Positions 35,484 to 44,694 of a DNA stretch of 64,000 nucleotides are shown here, in pieces. The translations under genes were made by a program, and so were the position numbers. The DNA lies in NCBI RefSeq assembly GCF_015775975.1, contig NZ_CP064056.1, positions 682,001-746,000 of the forward strand, written 5' to 3'. The stretch is from Staphylococcus lloydii. GTDB taxonomy: Bacteria; Bacillota; Bacilli; Staphylococcales; Staphylococcaceae. The notes under the pieces were generated by a model. That model was not told where the DNA came from and made no database searches. It saw only the letters and a list, made by a program, of their open reading frames with translations. The stretch's first letter is position 1; each line of letters begins with the position of its first letter.

Positions 35484-38438
35484 ATGCAAACGCATTTAAT
35501 TATTACGCTAGATGGTAAGGACTATTTAGTAGAACCGGGTACAAATTTACTTGAATTTATTAAATCTCAAGATACTTTCGTACCGTCAATTTGTTATAAC
35601 GAATCGTTAGGTCCTATCCAAACGTGTGATACATGTACTGTAGAAATAGATGGTCAAATTGCTCGTGCGTGTAGCACAACAATTGATAAACCTATGGTTG
35701 TAAACACACAAAATGATAGCGTCCAAACGAGTCAAAAAGAAGCACTAGACAGAATTCTAGAGAAACATCAATTATACTGTACCGTTTGTGACTATAATAA
35801 CGGAGATTGTGAAATTCATAATACGATGGATCAATGGGGTCTTGAACATCAGACTTATGAATATAAAGAAAAACCATATGACAAAGATTATGGTCCGTTT
35901 TATCGCTATGACCCAAATCAATGTATTTTATGTGGTCGTTGTGTAGAAGTTTGTCAGGACGTTCAAGTTAATGAAACGTTAACTATTGATTGGGAACGTC
36001 AACAACCAAGAGTAATTTGGGATAATGATACTACAATCAATGACTCTTCTTGTGTTGGCTGTGGCCAATGTGCAACGGTTTGTCCTTGTAATGCAATGAT
36101 GGAAGTGAATATGGAAGGTAACTCAGGTTATATGACCGATATGGAACCAGGTTCACTTGCAGCGATGATTGATCTAACTAAGAAAGCAGAGCCGGGTTAT
36201 GGTCCGTTGTTTGCAGTGTCAGATTCTGAAGCGGCAATGCGTAAAGAACGTATCCAAAAAACTAAAACAGTATGTACATATTGTGGTGTTGGTTGTTCAT
36301 TTGATGTATGGACAAAAGACCGTGAAGTCTTAAAAGTACAACCACAACCTGAATCTCCAGCAAATAAAATATCATCTTGTGTTAAAGGTAAATTTGGTTG
36401 GGATTATGTAGATTCTAACGAACGTTTAACTAAACCTTTAGTACGTAAAGATGGTGAATTTTATGAAGTAGAATGGGATGAAGCTTTAAAAGTAGTATCT
36501 GATAACTTCAAAAAAGTAAAAGAAGAAAAAGGTTCAGATGGCTTAGCGTTTATTTCATCATCTAAGGCAACAAACGAAGAATCTTACTTAATGCAAAAAC
36601 TTGCACGTCAAGTTATCGGAACAAATAACGTCGATAACTGTTCACGTTATTGCCAAGCACCAGCTACCAAAGGATTATTTAGAACGGTAGGTCACGGTGG
36701 TGACTCAGGTTCTATCGATGATTTAGAAAAAGCAAGTATGGTAGTTTTAATTGGTACAAATACTGCCGAAGCACATCCAGTAATTGCGTCTAGAATTAAA
36801 CGCGGTCACAAGTTATATAACAACAATTTAACTGTTTTTGATATTAGAAAACATGAAATGGCAGAACGTGCTGACTATTTCTACCAACCTAAACCGGGTA
36901 CTGATTTAGTATGGATTTCAGCAGTAACCAAATATATCATTGATCAAGGACTACAAGACCAAGCATTTATCGATGAGTGGGTGGATAATTTCAATGAATA
37001 TTATGAATCTTTAGCACCTTTCACAATGGAATTTGCTGAAGAAACTACTGGAATTCCTAAAGAAGATCTTATTGCCTTTGCACATCAAGTTGTAGATGCA
37101 GAAGCATTATCAATTTGTTGGGCTATGGGTGTAACACAACAAGATATTGGTAGCGATACGTCTACTTCTATTTCAAATTTATTGTTAGCTACTGGTAACT
37201 ATAGAAAACCGGGTTCAGGTGCATATCCTTTACGTGGCCACAACAACGTACAAGGTTGTAGCGATATGGGTAGTATGCCTGACCAGTTCCCAGGTTATCA
37301 ATTAGTAACAGATGATAAAATCCGTGCTAAATTTGAACAAGAATATGGTACTGAATTACCAAGCAAAGCAGGTAGAGATAATCACCAAATGATGGAAGGC
37401 ATACACAATGACGAAATCGGTTCGTTGTATTTATATGGCGAAGATACAGGCATTGTAGATTCTAATATTAATTTCGTACAAGCAGCTTTAGAAAAGGTAG
37501 AGTTCTTAGTCGTACAAGATGAGTTCTTTACTTTTACAGCTACTTATGCCGATGTAATATTGCCTGCGAGTCCATCACTGGAAAAAGAAGGTACATTTAC
37601 AAACACCGAACGACGTATCCAACGTCTATATCAAGCCTTTGATCCAAAAGGAGATTCTAAACCGGATTGGCAAATTATTCAGCTTGTAGCAAAAGCATTA
37701 GGTTATGATTGGAATTACAACAATCCAAGTGAAATTATGGATGAGATAGCTAGATTAACACCATTATATTCTGGTGTGAGCTTTGACCGTTTAGAAGGAT
37801 ATAATAGTTTACAATGGCCTGTAGCTGAGGACGGCACAGACCAACCATTATTATATTTAGATGGTTTCAACTTTGACAATAAAAAAGCTAAATTCTTCCC
37901 ATTATCTTTTGATAACTTCTTTAAAGAAAATGAAGTTTATGATTTACATGTTAACAATGGTCGTTTATTAGAGCATTTCCATGAAGGTAATATGACTTAT
38001 AAAGTGCCAGGCTTAGAATATAAAATGCCGAATACCTTTGTAGAGATATCACCTGAGTTAGCTGAAGATCGTGGTATTCATGAAGGTGCTGAAGTAAAAC
38101 TAATTTCTGATACGGGTGAAGTTGAAATTGTCGTTCATGTAACAGACAGAGTTAAAGGTAGAGAAATTTACATACCTTTAAATAATAATGCGATGTTACA
38201 TGGTGATAATAGTGCGATTAACTTATTAACAAATAGTGATGTAGATAAAGATACTGATACACCGTCTTACAAACGTACAAGTTGTCGTATGGAAGTGAAA
38301 ACACGTCGTGGTAAATCGCCGTTAAATCCTACAAACTTCCGTGTGGACAAACAACGCAAACCGCAATATAGCGTTCAAGTACAGAAGAAATGGGAACGTG
38401 GCGACTATATTTTCCCAGGAAATCAGGTGGATAAATAA
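35484..38438 (+). CDS. fdhA: Formate dehydrogenase-like molybdoenzyme, alpha subunit
   Basis: 984-aa cytoplasmic oxidoreductase with bound Fe-S clusters and molybdopterin. In order: a 2Fe-2S domain (residues ~1-80, CxxC pair in QTCDTCTVE), a His-Cys cluster ([16 protein letters not shown], ~92-107), two 4Fe-4S ferredoxin motifs ([11 protein letters not shown] and [11 protein letters not shown]), then the molybdopterin domain with its own 4Fe-4S site ([13 protein letters not shown]). The C-terminal part binds the dinucleotide cofactor. The Mo ligand is predicted to be Cys390 in [11 protein letters not shown], not selenocysteine. It is followed by Gln391, where classical formate dehydrogenases have His. 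ATG at 35484 follows AAAGGGGC; a further 16 codons upstream lack a site. Overlaps the DUF1641 gene by one base. The physiological electron donor may not be formate. Confidence 0.88.
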   Translation: MQTHLIITLDGKDYLVEPGTNLLEFIKSQDTFVPSICYNESLGPIQTCDTCTVEIDGQIARACSTTIDKPMVVNTQNDSVQTSQKEALDRILEKHQLYCTVCDYNNGDCEIHNTMDQWGLEHQTYEYKEKPYDKDYGPFYRYDPNQCILCGRCVEVCQDVQVNETLTIDWERQQPRVIWDNDTTINDSSCVGCGQCATVCPCNAMMEVNMEGNSGYMTDMEPGSLAAMIDLTKKAEPGYGPLFAVSDSEAAMRKERIQKTKTVCTYCGVGCSFDVWTKDREVLKVQPQPESPANKISSCVKGKFGWDYVDSNERLTKPLVRKDGEFYEVEWDEALKVVSDNFKKVKEEKGSDGLAFISSSKATNEESYLMQKLARQVIGTNNVDNCSRYCQAPATKGLFRTVGHGGDSGSIDDLEKASMVVLIGTNTAEAHPVIASRIKRGHKLYNNNLTVFDIRKHEMAERADYFYQPKPGTDLVWISAVTKYIIDQGLQDQAFIDEWVDNFNEYYESLAPFTMEFAEETTGIPKEDLIAFAHQVVDAEALSICWAMGVTQQDIGSDTSTSISNLLLATGNYRKPGSGAYPLRGHNNVQGCSDMGSMPDQFPGYQLVTDDKIRAKFEQEYGTELPSKAGRDNHQMMEGIHNDEIGSLYLYGEDTGIVDSNINFVQAALEKVEFLVVQDEFFTFTATYADVILPASPSLEKEGTFTNTERRIQRLYQAFDPKGDSKPDWQIIQLVAKALGYDWNYNNPSEIMDEIARLTPLYSGVSFDRLEGYNSLQWPVAEDGTDQPLLYLDGFNFDNKKAKFFPLSFDNFFKENEVYDLHVNNGRLLEHFHEGNMTYKVPGLEYKMPNTFVEISPELAEDRGIHEGAEVKLISDTGEVEIVVHVTDRVKGREIYIPLNNNAMLHGDNSAINLLTNSDVDKDTDTPSYKRTSCRMEVKTRRGKSPLNPTNFRVDKQRKPQYSVQVQKKWERGDYIFPGNQVDK

Positions 38439-38905
38439 TGGCTGAAAGAATTAGTAAAATTAATCGAATAGAAAAGTCAGAAGAACAAATCAAAGCAGAG
38501 AGTCTAAGCGAAGTTACAGATGCCATAGCCGAAAACAAGGATAGCATTTTAAAAGCAATTAACTTAGTAAAAGCATTGGATGATGCGAAACTTTTAGACG
38601 CCATGTCTGGAGCGGTAAATGGTAGAGGCGTTATCGCTAACAAATTTGCCGTGGAATTGAACAAAGAGCAATATACTGGGCTAATATCCAACATGGCTTC
38701 ACTCGTATTTTTACTAGGTGATTTAAACGTAGATGATTTAACGACAATGCTTAACAAAGTTTCAAAAGGTTTACATGTCGCAAATCAAGCTAACCCTAAT
38801 CAAAAAACATCAATTACAGGTTTGATGGGCGTATTACGGGACGACGAAATGAACAAAAGCCTTACGTACATGTTAAATATGCTACGAGGTATGTCTAGAG
38901 AATAG
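38438..38905 (+). CDS. DUF1641 protein, partner of the FdhA-like enzyme
   Basis: 155-aa mostly helical soluble protein of the DUF1641 family (YrhD/YjgD-like), coded directly after FdhA-like enzymes in bacilli and staphylococci. Seen: LDAMSGAVNGRGVIANKF near residues 63-80 and TGLMGVLRDDEMNKSLTYML near the end, the family's conserved regions. The start overlaps the fdhA stop by one base, so subunits are probably made in step. The biochemical role is unknown; an accessory subunit is the obvious guess. Confidence 0.85.
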   Translation: MAERISKINRIEKSEEQIKAESLSEVTDAIAENKDSILKAINLVKALDDAKLLDAMSGAVNGRGVIANKFAVELNKEQYTGLISNMASLVFLLGDLNVDDLTTMLNKVSKGLHVANQANPNQKTSITGLMGVLRDDEMNKSLTYMLNMLRGMSRE

Positions 38906-38917
38906 TATTAGTTTTAT

Positions 38918-38977
38918 AATAGCATACACCATTTGAACATTAGCACACGTGTTCAAGTGGCAGTATGCTATTTTTGT
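38918..38977 (+). terminator. Terminator of the fdhA-DUF1641 operon
   Basis: Long stem ATAGCATAC...CCA-TTGAACA / TGTTCAA-TGG...GTATGCTAT with two small bulges, then TTTTTG. Confidence 0.8.
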
Positions 38978-39097
38978 TGTCTTATTGTCATATAGCTTTA
39001 AGTTAAATTATGGTACAATTTGAATTGTTGCGTCATTTTAAGACGTGTAACTAGATAAAGGAGTGGACTGCTTATCAATCCAAATATCATTAAAATA

Positions 39098-39316
39098 ATG
39101 GCTATATTTTCTAATATCTTACTCGTTATAGGAATTATATTATTAATTCTAATGCAGCTCATACCGGCAATAGCTATGTTTGTGGCATCATTAGCAATTA
39201 GTTTAGTTATTTTTAATGCTTTATTTAGAGACAAAAAAGGCATGAGAATTGCGGTAAATGTTTCATTTATCCTTGTCATATTTGTTATTGTTATAGCATA
39301 TAAAATATTAACCTAA
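39098..39316 (+). CDS. Small membrane protein before the glucosaminidase
   Basis: 72 aa from the first ATG, with two or three hydrophobic segments and a central basic RDKKGMR loop. No family is recognised. AAAGGAGTGGA (39057-39067) lies too far upstream for ATG 39098 but ideally for an in-frame CTG at 39068, which would add ten residues (LLINPNIIKI). The true start may therefore be non-ATG and the protein 82 aa. It ends 26 bp before the next gene and probably shares its transcript. Confidence 0.6.
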   Translation: MAIFSNILLVIGIILLILMQLIPAIAMFVASLAISLVIFNALFRDKKGMRIAVNVSFILVIFVIVIAYKILT

Positions 39317-39342
39317 TTAACCTGTAGGGGGATTTTAACACG

Positions 39343-40119
39343 ATGGACAAGCGCATTAAAAAACGCCTACCAACTATAATTTTAATAGTAATATTAGTGG
39401 TTTTTGCCATATTATTAATTATTAATGAAACGAATTTATTTCATAATGAAAGAAATTATACGTTTAAAGAAGCGGTAAATAAACAAGTTGGTAATGACGC
39501 TTTAAATACAAAGGATACGAGTAATGGTTTTGAAGATGCTTCGAAAGCAGATGTTAGAAAAGCAATGAAAGTAGACGATAAGAACGATAGTATTAACCAT
39601 ATGCAAATTACTGAAAAAGTTGCCTTGTCCAAAAAAGAAGTGAATCATATGTTGCGTGATAAGGGCGTATTTAAAAATAAAGGACAAGCATTTTTAGACG
39701 CTCAAGATAAATATGATGTGAATGTTATTTACTTAATAAGTCACGCACTTGTCGAAACTGGTAATGGTAAATCAGATTTAGCAAAAGGTTTAAAAGATGA
39801 CGGTAAACGATATTATAACTTCTTTGGCATAGGTGCTTTTGATGAAAATGCTTTACATCATGGTAATAGTTATGCAAAAAAAGCAAATTGGGACTCACCA
39901 GATAAGGCAATTATGGGTGGCGCAAAATTTGTCAGAGAAAATTATTTTGAAAATAATCAATTATCTTTATATCAAATGAGATGGCATCCTGAAGATCCAG
40001 GTAAGCATCAATATGCGAGTGATATAAATTGGGATGATAATATCGCTCAAGTAATGAAACATTATTATGAACAACTAGGAATTAAAAAAGATCATATTAA
40101 TAAGCATCATTATTTGTAA
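39343..40119 (+). CDS. Membrane-anchored N-acetylglucosaminidase
   Basis: 258 aa. A basic N-terminus and a single helix (residues ~9-27) anchor the protein outside the membrane; residues ~85-250 form a glucosaminidase (FlgJ/LytG-like, GH73) domain. Seen: YLISHALVETGNGKSDLA near 127-144 with the catalytic Glu, YYNFFGIGAFD near 152-162, and the ANWDSPDKAIMGGAKFV region. The enzyme would cut glycan strands between GlcNAc and MurNAc. Staphylococcal relatives are the SagA/SagB group; which one this equals I cannot say. Confidence 0.85.
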   Translation: MDKRIKKRLPTIILIVILVVFAILLIINETNLFHNERNYTFKEAVNKQVGNDALNTKDTSNGFEDASKADVRKAMKVDDKNDSINHMQITEKVALSKKEVNHMLRDKGVFKNKGQAFLDAQDKYDVNVIYLISHALVETGNGKSDLAKGLKDDGKRYYNFFGIGAFDENALHHGNSYAKKANWDSPDKAIMGGAKFVRENYFENNQLSLYQMRWHPEDPGKHQYASDINWDDNIAQVMKHYYEQLGIKKDHINKHHYL

Positions 40120-40204
40120 GTTAATAATCAAGTAATGGCGTCATAATATAATTTTCGTGATTTTTTGTTTATTTCATCAATTTTAGATTTGAGGTGCAAG
40201 GAAA

Positions 40205-41329
40205 TTGAAAATAGCAATTATTGGTGCAGGTATTGGCGGATTAACTGCCGCAGCTTTATTACAAGAACAAGGCCATGAAGTAGAAATATATGAACGCAAC
40301 GAGACGGTTAAAGAAGTAGGGGCAGGCATAGGTATTGGTGGCAATGTACTTGCTAAATTAGCAGGACATGACTTAGCAAAAGGTATTAAAAACGCCGGTC
40401 AATTGATCAATGCGATGGAAGTATTAGATGATAAAGGAAAGACACTTTCGACGGCTTCTTTAAAAGAAAATACCATCAATTTAACGTTACGTCGTCAAAC
40501 GTTGCTAGACGTGATTAAATCATATGTTGAACCATCTTCAATTTTTACAAATCACAACGTCACACATGTTGAAAATAATAGCGATAAAGTAGAAGTGCAC
40601 TTTGAGCAACAAGAAAGTAAATCGTATGATTTATGTATTGGCGCTGACGGTTTACACTCACGTGTTAGAGCAAGTGTTGAACCAGAAAGCAAGCCTATTT
40701 ATCAAGGCTATACTGTCTTTCGAGGATTAGTAAAAGATGTTCATTTGAAAGAGCCTCATGTAGCTAAAGAGTATTGGACTAAAAAAGGGCGAGTAGGTAT
40801 CGTACCGCTTATAAATAATGAAGCATATTGGTTTATTTCTGTTAATGCTAACGAACAGGATGAAAAATATAAATCTTATGCTAAACCGCATTTGCAAGCT
40901 AAGTACAATCATTTACCAAATGAAGTGAGAACGGTCTTAGATAAACAAGAAGAAACAGGTATCTTATTACATGACATTTATGATTTAAAACCTTTAAAAA
41001 CTTTTGTTTATGAACGTACATTGTTATTAGGAGATGCTGCACATGCTACGACGCCTAATTTAGGCCAAGGCGCAGGACAAGCAATGGAAGACGCAATCGT
41101 CTTAGCAAACTGTATTAAAACTTATGACTTTGAAAAAGCATTATCACGTTATGATGAATTGCGTGTGGGACATACGAAAAAGGTCATTAAAAAATCAAGA
41201 TCAATAGGTAAAATAGCGCAAAGTTCAAATGGTTTAGTTATTAGATTAAGAAATTTTATGACGAAATTGATACCCAACAAATTAATCTCTAATCAAACTA
41301 AGTTTATTTATAAAACTAAAGATAAGTAG
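40205..41329 (+). CDS. FAD-dependent monooxygenase (PHBH-like)
   Basis: 374-aa single-component flavoprotein of the p-hydroxybenzoate/salicylate hydroxylase group. Seen: N-terminal Rossmann IIGAGIGGLTAAALL, CIGADGLHSRVRA (the DG motif, near 155), and GDAAHATTPNLGQGAGQAMEDA near 276-297, the second FAD motif. TTG at 40205 is the start, with AAGGAAA directly before it. The substrate is unknown. It is monocistronic and ends at a strong terminator. Confidence 0.84.
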   Translation: MKIAIIGAGIGGLTAAALLQEQGHEVEIYERNETVKEVGAGIGIGGNVLAKLAGHDLAKGIKNAGQLINAMEVLDDKGKTLSTASLKENTINLTLRRQTLLDVIKSYVEPSSIFTNHNVTHVENNSDKVEVHFEQQESKSYDLCIGADGLHSRVRASVEPESKPIYQGYTVFRGLVKDVHLKEPHVAKEYWTKKGRVGIVPLINNEAYWFISVNANEQDEKYKSYAKPHLQAKYNHLPNEVRTVLDKQEETGILLHDIYDLKPLKTFVYERTLLLGDAAHATTPNLGQGAGQAMEDAIVLANCIKTYDFEKALSRYDELRVGHTKKVIKKSRSIGKIAQSSNGLVIRLRNFMTKLIPNKLISNQTKFIYKTKDK

Positions 41330-41354
41330 CAAGTAAGTGCAGAAATGCAAATAG

Positions 41355-41395
41355 CCAATCAACATGTTTGAATATAAATGTGTTGATTGGTTTTT
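41355..41395 (+). terminator. Terminator after the FAD monooxygenase
   Basis: CCAATCAACA / TGTTGATTGG stem with an 18-21 base loop, then TTTTTG. Confidence 0.8.
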
Positions 41396-41492
41396 GTATA
41401 TTATTGCAGGATAATAATCTTAAGAACCTACCTGTAAATATTAATGCAAAGTTTCTTGAGATTAACGTTTGAAATTCATATTTATCATAATA

Positions 41493-41537
41493 AAAAACGA
41501 CGGTTACAATGGAAATACCATTATAACCGTCGTTTTT
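41493..41537 (-). terminator. Terminator after the 2-hydroxyacid dehydrogenase
   Basis: AAAAACGACGGTTA-AATGG / CCATT-TAACCGTCGTTTTT stem; gives a T-run on the minus strand downstream of the gene. Confidence 0.85.
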
Positions 41538-41579
41538 GTTTGCCAGTCATAAGACAATGGGTGTATCTTTTTAAACTGC

Positions 41580-42533
41580 TTAGTTTACTTTAAATTGAGG
41601 TTCGTCCCCCGATAGTTTACTAATAGTATCGTTTGCTACAATTTTAGACATCATATCACGTGCTTCGAAAGTAGCGTTACCTATATGTGGCGTTATAACA
41701 ACATTGTCTAATGTTTTTAGTTCATCATTTATTTCAGGTTCAAACTCAAATACATCTAGTGCTGCGCCTTCGATTTCTTGTGCTTTTAAAGCATCGACGA
41801 GTGCTTGTTCATTAACGATGGGTCCTCTAGATGCATTGATTAAATAGCTTGTCGGTTTCATCATCTCAAATTGCTCTTTATCAATTTGATGATGTAAAGA
41901 AGGGTTGTAAGCAGCGTTGATAGTTATAAAATCAGCATTTCTAAGCAAAGTTTCTAAGTCTACATACTTAGCGCCAATTTCACGTTCTTTTTCCGGTTTT
42001 TGATGTGGCCCTGTGTACAAAATATCCATATCAAAAGCTTTGGCACGACGTGCAACAGCACTACCAATTTCACCTAAACCGATAATACCAATCGTTTTTT
42101 TAGATACTTCACGACCTCTAAAGAATAAAGGTGCCCAGCCATCAAAACCTGTGGTACGACATAGTTTATCGCCTTCAGGAATTCTTCTAGCAACTGATAA
42201 AACTAATGCGATTGTTAATTCAGCAGTAGCGTCTGTTGAAGCTTTAGGTGTATTTGTAACATCAATATTGTTTTGTCGTGCATAATCAATATCCACATTA
42301 TTAAAGCCAGCGCCATAGTTTGCAATGATTTTTAAATTTTTACCAGCATCGATAATTTCTTTATCAACATTAGTAGAAAGTAAACTAACTAAAGCATCGG
42401 CATCTTTGACGCCATCTTTTAATGTTTGTTGGTCTATAATACCAGTACCTTCATAAACAGAAACTTCAAAATGTTGTTCGAGTAAATCTAAACCTACTTG
42501 TGGGATTGCTCCAGCAATAAATACTTTTGACAT
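41580..42533 (-). CDS. D-isomer specific 2-hydroxyacid dehydrogenase
   Basis: 317-aa NAD(P)-linked oxidoreductase. The catalytic domain is split around the Rossmann domain (~100-290). Seen: GIIGLGEIGSAVARRAKAF near 147-165, INASRGPIVNE with Arg near 230, a Glu in FEFEPEI near 262, and ITPHIGNAT with the acid-base His near 281. Known members reduce glyoxylate, hydroxypyruvate or 2-keto acids; the real substrate is unknown. It is monocistronic, with ribosome site AAAGGATG upstream. Confidence 0.87.
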   Translation of the reverse strand: MSKVFIAGAIPQVGLDLLEQHFEVSVYEGTGIIDQQTLKDGVKDADALVSLLSTNVDKEIIDAGKNLKIIANYGAGFNNVDIDYARQNNIDVTNTPKASTDATAELTIALVLSVARRIPEGDKLCRTTGFDGWAPLFFRGREVSKKTIGIIGLGEIGSAVARRAKAFDMDILYTGPHQKPEKEREIGAKYVDLETLLRNADFITINAAYNPSLHHQIDKEQFEMMKPTSYLINASRGPIVNEQALVDALKAQEIEGAALDVFEFEPEINDELKTLDNVVITPHIGNATFEARDMMSKIVANDTISKLSGDEPQFKVN

Positions 42534-42596
42534 TTATGTTCACATCCTTTACCACTAGTATAATAAAGATTTTAAAGAGTCACAAACTGTAGTGTT

Positions 42597-42911
42597 TTAA
42601 CTTATTAATTTTAATCCTATGACTGCTACGATGATTAACCCTATAAAGAAAATGCGCGCGACGCTTTTAGATTCTTTGTAAAACAACATCCCAACAATCG
42701 TGCCACCACCAGTACCTATTCCACTCCACACAGAGTAGGCAGTCCCCATAGGAATTTGAAGCATAGCAATTTTTAATGTGCTAAAACTACAAATAAAAGC
42801 TATGGCAAGTGCGACGATTAGTGATTTATGATGTCGCTTTGAAAGTTCATTTAAAATAATAACACCGACAATTTCCATACAACCTGCTGCTACTAATATT
42901 AACCATGCCAT
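42597..42911 (-). CDS. SMR-family transporter subunit, second of a pair
   Basis: 104 aa with four membrane helices. The conserved Glu of helix 1 is present (GCMEIVGV, Glu13), as are GTAYSVWSGIGTGG in helix 3 and the RIFFIGLIIVAVIGLKL dimerisation helix. Its start meets the preceding SMR gene's stop, so the two are translated together, as for the paired SMR proteins EbrAB and YkkCD that act as heterodimers. The substrate may be a cationic drug or guanidinium. Confidence 0.83.
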   Translation of the reverse strand: MAWLILVAAGCMEIVGVIILNELSKRHHKSLIVALAIAFICSFSTLKIAMLQIPMGTAYSVWSGIGTGGGTIVGMLFYKESKSVARIFFIGLIIVAVIGLKLIS

Positions 42912-43231
42912 TATGCTTCACCTTCATTCGTAGTTAATTTAAGTCCGATTATTCCAATGATTAATAAAGCGATTAAAATAATTTTTATTAAACTAAATGG
43001 TTCATGGAAAAATAATATATCGACTAACACTGTACCAATGGTCCCCATGCCGACGAAAACGGCGTAAACAGTACCTACCGGTAATGTTTTACAAGCGGCT
43101 ATAACTAAATAAAAACTTAAAATAATAAAAATGGCGACGACAAGCCACGCAAACAACGAGTCGGCTTTATTCAAGCCCGTAACCCAAATAACTTCTACCA
43201 AACCAGCTAAAAATACTTTAAGCCATTGCAT
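42911..43231 (-). CDS. SMR-family transporter subunit, first of a pair
   Basis: 106 aa with four helices. ATG at 43231 follows AAGGAGG at 7-8 bp; the longer frame to 43324 lacks a site. The helix-1 motif GLVEVIWVTGLNKA is nearer to the SugE/Gdx guanidinium exporters than to EmrE, and helix 3 reads GTVYAVFVGMGTIG. No guanidine-I type leader could be recognised in the 80 bp before it. Confidence 0.83.
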   Translation of the reverse strand: MQWLKVFLAGLVEVIWVTGLNKADSLFAWLVVAIFIILSFYLVIAACKTLPVGTVYAVFVGMGTIGTVLVDILFFHEPFSLIKIILIALLIIGIIGLKLTTNEGEA

Positions 43232-43312
43232 AGTAGACCTCCTTATATATGTAATAAACTCCACCATTTTCTCAGAAACTATAATGTCATGCAATGAGAA
43301 TGATTTTTGGCA

Positions 43313-43346
43313 AAAAAATAACAAATGACCGAAGCCATTTGTTATC
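43313..43346 (-). terminator. Terminator after the CHAP gene at 43371
   Basis: Stem ATAACAAATG / CATTTGTTAT, 8-base loop, with a T-run on the minus strand (TTTTTTTGCC). It separates the CHAP gene from the SMR pair downstream. Confidence 0.8.
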
Positions 43347-43370
43347 TATTTATTAATAATAAGTTAAGTT

Positions 43371-43838
43371 TTATTTTACGTGAATGTAATTATAAGAACC
43401 AGCTTCACTTGCTGAGATAGTACGGTTACTTACAGAGTATGGTCCGCCACTGTAGTTCATTTCTGATACTTCAACAGAACCGTCACTATTTACATCTTCA
43501 ACATAAGCAACGTGTCCATAAGCACCAGCAGATGATTGTAAGATTGAACCAGCTGAAGGTGAATTGTTTACTGTGTATCCTGCTGCAGAAGCTGCAGAAG
43601 CCCAGTTATTTGCATTTCCCCAAGTAGAACCGATGTTTCCACCAACTTTATCGTAAACATACCAAGTACATTGACCTGCAGTGTATAAATTACCACTAGC
43701 GTTTTGTGTATTGCTTGATTGTGTTGATTGTTGAGTGTTAGCAGTTTCTGCTGCATGAGCTTCATGTCCATGATCTAATCCTACGATTGCTGCTCCGATA
43801 CCTGCTGTTAATGTTGTAGCTGTTACTAATTTTTTCAT
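43371..43838 (-). CDS. Secreted CHAP-domain amidase/endopeptidase (SsaA-like)
   Basis: 155 aa. A signal peptide ([20 protein letters not shown] to about AHA, residue 29) is followed by a short Gln/Ser/Thr linker and a CHAP domain from about residue 50. The catalytic Cys lies in [14 protein letters not shown] near 57, the His in AYGHVAYVE near 110 and an Asn/Glu pair after it. It cleaves peptidoglycan stem peptides or cross-bridges. It is close to the C-terminal half of ssaA at 47647, suggesting duplication. In S. aureus such genes are driven by WalKR. Ribosome site GGGAGGA lies upstream. The 320-bp region upstream shows no clear WalR site. Confidence 0.9.
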   Translation of the reverse strand: MKKLVTATTLTAGIGAAIVGLDHGHEAHAAETANTQQSTQSSNTQNASGNLYTAGQCTWYVYDKVGGNIGSTWGNANNWASAASAAGYTVNNSPSAGSILQSSAGAYGHVAYVEDVNSDGSVEVSEMNYSGGPYSVSNRTISASEAGSYNYIHVK

Positions 43839-44159
43839 AATAAAAATATCCTCCCAAAAATTTCTATCTTTATATTTCTAAGCGATTGACTGAAATGACT
43901 TTATTCTAATGTCGCATGAATACTACTAGCGATTACGACAAGTAATACTTTATCAGAAGAAAACGAGTTTGTGTGGTTTGTTATTGTTTTGTAAAGTAAT
44001 TAAAAAAACCTCACATATCGTTGTAATAAACGCTACATGAAGTTACAAAATGATATCAGCTCAGTAATGGGAATAGAGACGATAACCATAATACTTATAT
44101 GAATTTGTGGTAATACTTTATTACAAGGCCTTGTAAATTTTCATAATATTGTGTTTGGC
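43839..44159. other. 321-bp intergenic region between CHAP and DUF4870 genes
   Basis: AT-rich; contains the promoter and ribosome site of the CHAP gene. TTGTAATAAACG...GAAGTTACAA near 44020-44050 is a loose inverted repeat. I see no WalR site at consensus spacing, no ORF and no RNA gene. Confidence 0.4.
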
Positions 44160-44537
44160 TTATTTTATGAATTTTATGGATAAAGGTGGTAGATAATATT
44201 CACCATTGCTAGCTTTGACTATGGCAATAATTGTGAAAATTAAATTTAAAATGGCTACAATAGGTAATAATACAAATCCGATTAGAATTAATATCAGTAC
44301 CGTAGCAACGATTGTCCAAATAAAATAAGAAATTAAAAAGTTAAAGTAATCTTTTCCACCACGGTCGACGAAAGGTGAGTCTTCACGTTTAACTAACCAT
44401 ATAATTAATGGACCTATAAAAGAAGTGAAGAAACTTAATATATAAATTAACATGACCATTAAACGTTCTTCACTCGTCGTATTTAAAGTTTGTTTAGTAT
44501 CATCATAATCGTATTGATATGCATCATTATTCGTCAT
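44160..44537 (-). CDS. DUF4870-type membrane protein
   Basis: 125 aa. A polar N-terminus (MTNNDAYQYDYDDTKQ) is followed by three membrane segments of the Tic20/DUF4870 kind, with LIIWLVKREDSPFVDRGGKDYFNF near 47-70 as the family hallmark. Function unknown. ATG at 44537 follows AAGGAGGG; the upstream in-frame ATG lacks a site. It is monocistronic. Confidence 0.8.
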   Translation of the reverse strand: MTNNDAYQYDYDDTKQTLNTTSEERLMVMLIYILSFFTSFIGPLIIWLVKREDSPFVDRGGKDYFNFLISYFIWTIVATVLILILIGFVLLPIVAILNLIFTIIAIVKASNGEYYLPPLSIKFIK

Positions 44538-44694
44538 ATAATCCCTCCTTTTGAGTGGATTATAACAAACTATTGAAATAATTAATATATTGTGTAGCAA
44601 ATACTTCGGTAATATGATAGTTTACAATGAAGTGGTTTATATACTAAATTGAACTGCGGCAAGTTAAATCCTATTAAAGAAAGAAGTGATAAGC

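Noticed and set aside
38998-39279. 93-aa minus-strand ORF opposite the small membrane protein
   Set aside because: It is the complement of a better-supported plus-strand gene with ribosome site and operon context; the hydrophobic plus-strand protein creates a mirror frame.
43295-43309. Fur-like TGAGAATGATTTTTG upstream of the SMR pair
   Set aside because: Only about 11 of 15 bases match the Fur consensus, the right half is poor, and no iron-linked gene follows.
44000-44060. WalR box for the CHAP gene at 43371
   Set aside because: TGTAA and TTACA elements occur, but not as two TGTWAH copies with 5-bp spacing.
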